Below are positions 6,042-8,708 of a stretch of DNA of 8,708 nt, in pieces. Source of the DNA: Nitrososphaerota archaeon. Its GTDB lineage: Archaea; Thermoproteota; Bathyarchaeia; Bathyarchaeales; Bathycorpusculaceae. Under the pieces are notes generated by a model, which was given only the letters and a program-made list of their open reading frames with translations, did not search any database and was not told the origin of the DNA. Position numbers and translations under genes: made by a program. The stretch's first letter is position 1; each line of letters starts with the position of its first letter. The stretch is taken from the NCBI GenBank assembly GCA_031282985.1, contig JAITCR010000064.1, positions 1-8,708 of the forward strand, given 5' to 3'.

Positions 6042-8627
6042 TTACTTCTTTCTGAAAATAAAGCCGACAAGCACTATAGTTATGATTATAGCCACTGTTG
6101 CACCGATGAGAGCGTATAACAATGTGTTGTCTGCGCCAGCAGCGTTTGATGTTCCTGAGCCTTCAGCGACTGTTAAGTACGTAGTTGCAAACGAACTACC
6201 ATATGACTCATCACCCATAAACGTAGCCGTAATAGTATACAACCCTGCAACCCCTGGAGTCCAACCATCAAAAGCAAAAGTACCACTATAACCATCAGAA
6301 GTAACAACACCTACATTGTAATGATTACCATTCGGATCAAGCACATCTAACGACACCGGAACACCAACCAACATAACATCACCATAAGAACCATCAGCCA
6401 TCATAACACCACTAAGAGCCCCTCCGACGGGTGCGCCTATGTGGTATTGTTCCATCTGTGCAGCCACGGATTCTTTAGAGACACACGGAGCACCAACCTG
6501 AGCAGGAGACAAATCAAAAACAGTACCAGTTACAAGAGCCTTCTGACCTAACATCAAAGGTGCCTGCGAGGCTGAAACTGTGGTTTCACTTTGGCCCTTA
6601 CCAAAAACATACATATAACCATCTAGCGCACCCATTGTTACGTATCCATCTGCTATTGCTAGTTGTAATTCTGTACGCCTAGCATCGCTGTTACCGCGAA
6701 TTGCTACGGACCATACTTCTTCGCCTGTAATGGCATTAATGCATACCATTGGTTGTCCTCTATAGAACGGGGTTTCTGGTGTGTGTTCACTAAGGTATAT
6801 GTATATCTTTTCATCTGCAATTATTGCAGCATTCATTATTCCCCAAACTGGCTGTCCTTCACTGCCAGTATATGGAGTTTCAAATGGTGGCGATTCTTTT
6901 TCATACACCCAATTAATTTCACCCGTATTCCAATCAATTGCATACATTGCTGATTGAGCACTCCAGTAGAATTGGCCATAAGCTGACAGAACCGCGTAAG
7001 CTCCGAAACCAGTTGCATCCCATGGAGAGTTAAGAGTTCTAGTTTGCCACACTTGGTTACCTGTTCTTAAATCAAAGCACAAGAAATGACCATGAGCAGT
7101 GAGTACAGCTATTTTTCCATGATCTGCTACGCAAGCTGATGTACTATATTGTGGTTCCTCGATGTACTTAGTCCAAAGTGTTCTACCAGTGTACAAGTCA
7201 ATACCAGTTATATTTTGCCCAACATAGAGCCCACCGATGTTGACACTATTTAGTACAGCGCCTATTCCCTCGTTCCAGTCAGTTAATTGCATACTAGGTA
7301 AAGCACTTCTTGCATATGTCACATTGCTTACTACCCTGTCAGTAAAATTTGCTGATGTACCTGCTGTAGTCCAGTTGATTAATCGATATCTTTCATTTAC
7401 AGGAACATCGTTACCAAGGTTTTGTACGCCTAATACATACTCATTCATGTAATAAGTTCCACCACTACCAGTCAGTGGAGCGATAGAAACATTAGCTGTC
7501 ATGACGCCAGTAAATGGATTATATTTCCTCAAGTAACCATTGCTTATTGACAAAAGTTCTGGTGAAGAGGGTTTTTCTTGACCGCCTATAACTCGAGCTG
7601 CACCAGTTGTCCAAGCAATAAGGTTAGGTGCTGATTCTCCAGCGTATAGTGGTCTTTCCCAGTATGTTTCACCAGTACGTATATCATAACATTCCCAATA
7701 TGTTTGGGCACTTGGGTCCTTTTCAGCAACTTTTGTGTAACTGTGGTAAGCTTTACCCAACAAAATAATTTGTGGTTTCATAATACGGAGATTAGCTAGT
7801 TCGGCCATGTATGATGAACTACCATAGTCACCGCCCATAAGGCCACTTAGCGTGTATTCACGTTTCCAGACAACATGAGCAGATTCAGGTCCTGTAACCC
7901 ACGGAGTAAAGCCGTATTCTGAATTAGCTGCTGGATTTGTACGAGGATACAACGCATTCCACAGTGGATCATCTTTAGCAGGTCCAAACCAAGGATAGCT
8001 TCCAATATATGGCCACCATTCACGATGTATTTCATCCACGGGTCTTGTCCAGTAGTCAGTTGGTGGTGGTGTTTCAGGCCAAGATGGAATCATTTCTTCT
8101 TGCACAGTTATCTTTAACACTGGTGAAGAAGCAGGTTTAACAATAGCATCACCAGCATAAGTCTGGTAAGCGCTTCCCGTAGACCCAAGAGTTCCTGCGT
8201 CAAAGGGTTCATCGGGTGCATAGTGTTTTCCGTCAACATATGTTCCGGCCAAGAAAGTTTCACCAGGGTATACAATTTGGAAAAACCATTCACCCACTTG
8301 ATCGCAAACATATGGCATCCACATTGTGCCATCAGAGTGATAAGTGTCCACTGTATATTCAAATTGCTTTCCATCAGGATTTGTTATAATTACAGTTAAA
8401 TTGTGATACATCCTGTGTGCGCCAGGCGCAGGCGAAATCCACATGTTAATTAGTATCTCTTGCCCTAAACCTACCGTAGTAGGTCTAACACTAAGAAAAA
8501 TTTTTACGTTTACTGTCTGGCTTTGTTGTGCGTTACTTGATGTGCTTGCTGTCAGCATTGTTATGGTAGAGGCTATCAACAGAACTACAACAAACAAAGA
8601 AAATAATCTATTAAAAGTTTTTACTAT
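6042..8627 (-). CDS. Large cell-surface beta-propeller protein (PQQ-type blades) with Ig-like domains and C-terminal anchor
   Basis: Numbering is from the downstream TTG (8597), which gives 851 residues. A signal peptide ends near residue 25. An Ig-like domain (about 28-165) is followed by an aromatic linker (DYWTRPVDEIHREWWPYIGSY, 181-201). Next is a beta-propeller with PQQ/Trp-docking blade signatures: YDIRTGETYW (304-313), YNPFTG (359-364), IDLYTGRTLW (466-475), FDLRTGNQVW (508-517), IDWNTGEINW (554-563) and INAITGEEVW (620-629). A second Ig-like domain (about 678-811) leads to a membrane helix (825-848) and tail RKK. It should stand outside the cell, but its ligand is unknown and the blades do not prove PQQ binding. 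The upstream end is preferred at ATA 8625-8627. GGAGG lies five bases before it, and the ten extra residues (VKTFNRLFS) supply the basic start of the signal peptide. The conservative alternative is the TTG. Confidence 0.87.
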   Translation of the reverse strand: MVKTFNRLFSLFVVVLLIASTITMLTASTSSNAQQSQTVNVKIFLSVRPTTVGLGQEILINMWISPAPGAHRMYHNLTVIITNPDGKQFEYTVDTYHSDGTMWMPYVCDQVGEWFFQIVYPGETFLAGTYVDGKHYAPDEPFDAGTLGSTGSAYQTYAGDAIVKPASSPVLKITVQEEMIPSWPETPPPTDYWTRPVDEIHREWWPYIGSYPWFGPAKDDPLWNALYPRTNPAANSEYGFTPWVTGPESAHVVWKREYTLSGLMGGDYGSSSYMAELANLRIMKPQIILLGKAYHSYTKVAEKDPSAQTYWECYDIRTGETYWERPLYAGESAPNLIAWTTGAARVIGGQEKPSSPELLSISNGYLRKYNPFTGVMTANVSIAPLTGSGGTYYMNEYVLGVQNLGNDVPVNERYRLINWTTAGTSANFTDRVVSNVTYARSALPSMQLTDWNEGIGAVLNSVNIGGLYVGQNITGIDLYTGRTLWTKYIEEPQYSTSACVADHGKIAVLTAHGHFLCFDLRTGNQVWQTRTLNSPWDATGFGAYAVLSAYGQFYWSAQSAMYAIDWNTGEINWVYEKESPPFETPYTGSEGQPVWGIMNAAIIADEKIYIYLSEHTPETPFYRGQPMVCINAITGEEVWSVAIRGNSDARRTELQLAIADGYVTMGALDGYMYVFGKGQSETTVSASQAPLMLGQKALVTGTVFDLSPAQVGAPCVSKESVAAQMEQYHIGAPVGGALSGVMMADGSYGDVMLVGVPVSLDVLDPNGNHYNVGVVTSDGYSGTFAFDGWTPGVAGLYTITATFMGDESYGSSFATTYLTVAEGSGTSNAAGADNTLLYALIGATVAIIITIVLVGFIFRKK

Positions 8628-8632
8628 TTATT

Positions 8633-8637
8633 CCTCC
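8633..8637 (-). promoter_or_regulatory. Strong ribosome binding site before an ATA codon
   Basis: GGAGG on the minus strand lies five bases before the ATA at 8625-8627 but 35 bases before the first standard start codon (TTG 8595-8597). Its position argues that translation begins at or beside the ATA. It overlaps a three-codon frame, ATG-GAG-GAA-TAA (8628-8639), in phase with the gene. Confidence 0.6.
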
Positions 8638-8660
8638 ATAAAATAAAATACTCAACAAAC

Positions 8661-8672
8661 AAATTAATAAAC
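8661..8672 (-). promoter_or_regulatory. Candidate TATA box for the large surface protein
   Basis: The minus strand reads GTTTATTAATTT, about 34-45 bases before the ATA codon. Transcription would start near 8640, just before the ribosome binding site. That gives a short leader and supports the upstream start. Confidence 0.4.
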
Positions 8673-8708
8673 TTTCCACAGAATGAATCAAATCACACCC
8701 CTCATAAT

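Noticed and set aside
6019..6291. Plus-strand frame of 90 codons
   Set aside because: It is antisense to the C-terminal part of the large surface protein.

Overview
The window most likely comes from an AT-rich archaeon. Several genes have a TATA-like box about 25-45 bases before the start. Two starts have a Shine-Dalgarno motif at normal spacing. The one tRNA does not encode its CCA end. The two large surface proteins share a layout common in uncultivated lineages such as Bathyarchaeia: signal peptide, beta-rich ectodomain, C-terminal membrane anchor and short basic tail. The lineage is inferred from these features only, because no database search was possible.

The left 2.05 kb is a graveyard of nested mobile elements. 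An IS91-type (HUH, two-tyrosine) transposase gene on the minus strand, decayed by frameshifts, is cut in two by an 862-bp IS5-family element. The IS5 element has perfect 18-bp terminal inverted repeats, and its own transposase on the plus strand is also frameshifted. A 24-base AC repeat lies beside the IS5 right end. Two mutually exclusive hairpins sit at the upstream edge of the IS91 relic.

Next is a tRNA-Arg(UCU) gene on the minus strand. A plus-strand open frame, broken by one stop just after its ATG, runs antisense into the tRNA from its 3' side. This is the arrangement left by SSV-type archaeal integrases, whose N-terminal fragment overlaps the target tRNA. The transposon relics lie on the side where an integrated element would be, so this may be the edge of a decayed integrated element.

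The right 6.3 kb looks like ordinary chromosome. A membrane-bound family 2 glycosyltransferase (minus) is divergent from a PP-loop ATPase resembling tRNA-thiolation enzymes (plus). The PP-loop gene converges on a small two-repeat surface protein (minus). Upstream of that, on the same strand but with its own terminator between them, is a large beta-propeller surface protein with PQQ-type blades. The glycosyltransferase and the two surface proteins all concern the cell envelope, and the surface proteins carry possible N-glycosylation sites. Nothing in the sequence links them into one pathway. The large surface protein appears to start at a non-standard ATA codon, judged from its ribosome binding site and signal peptide.
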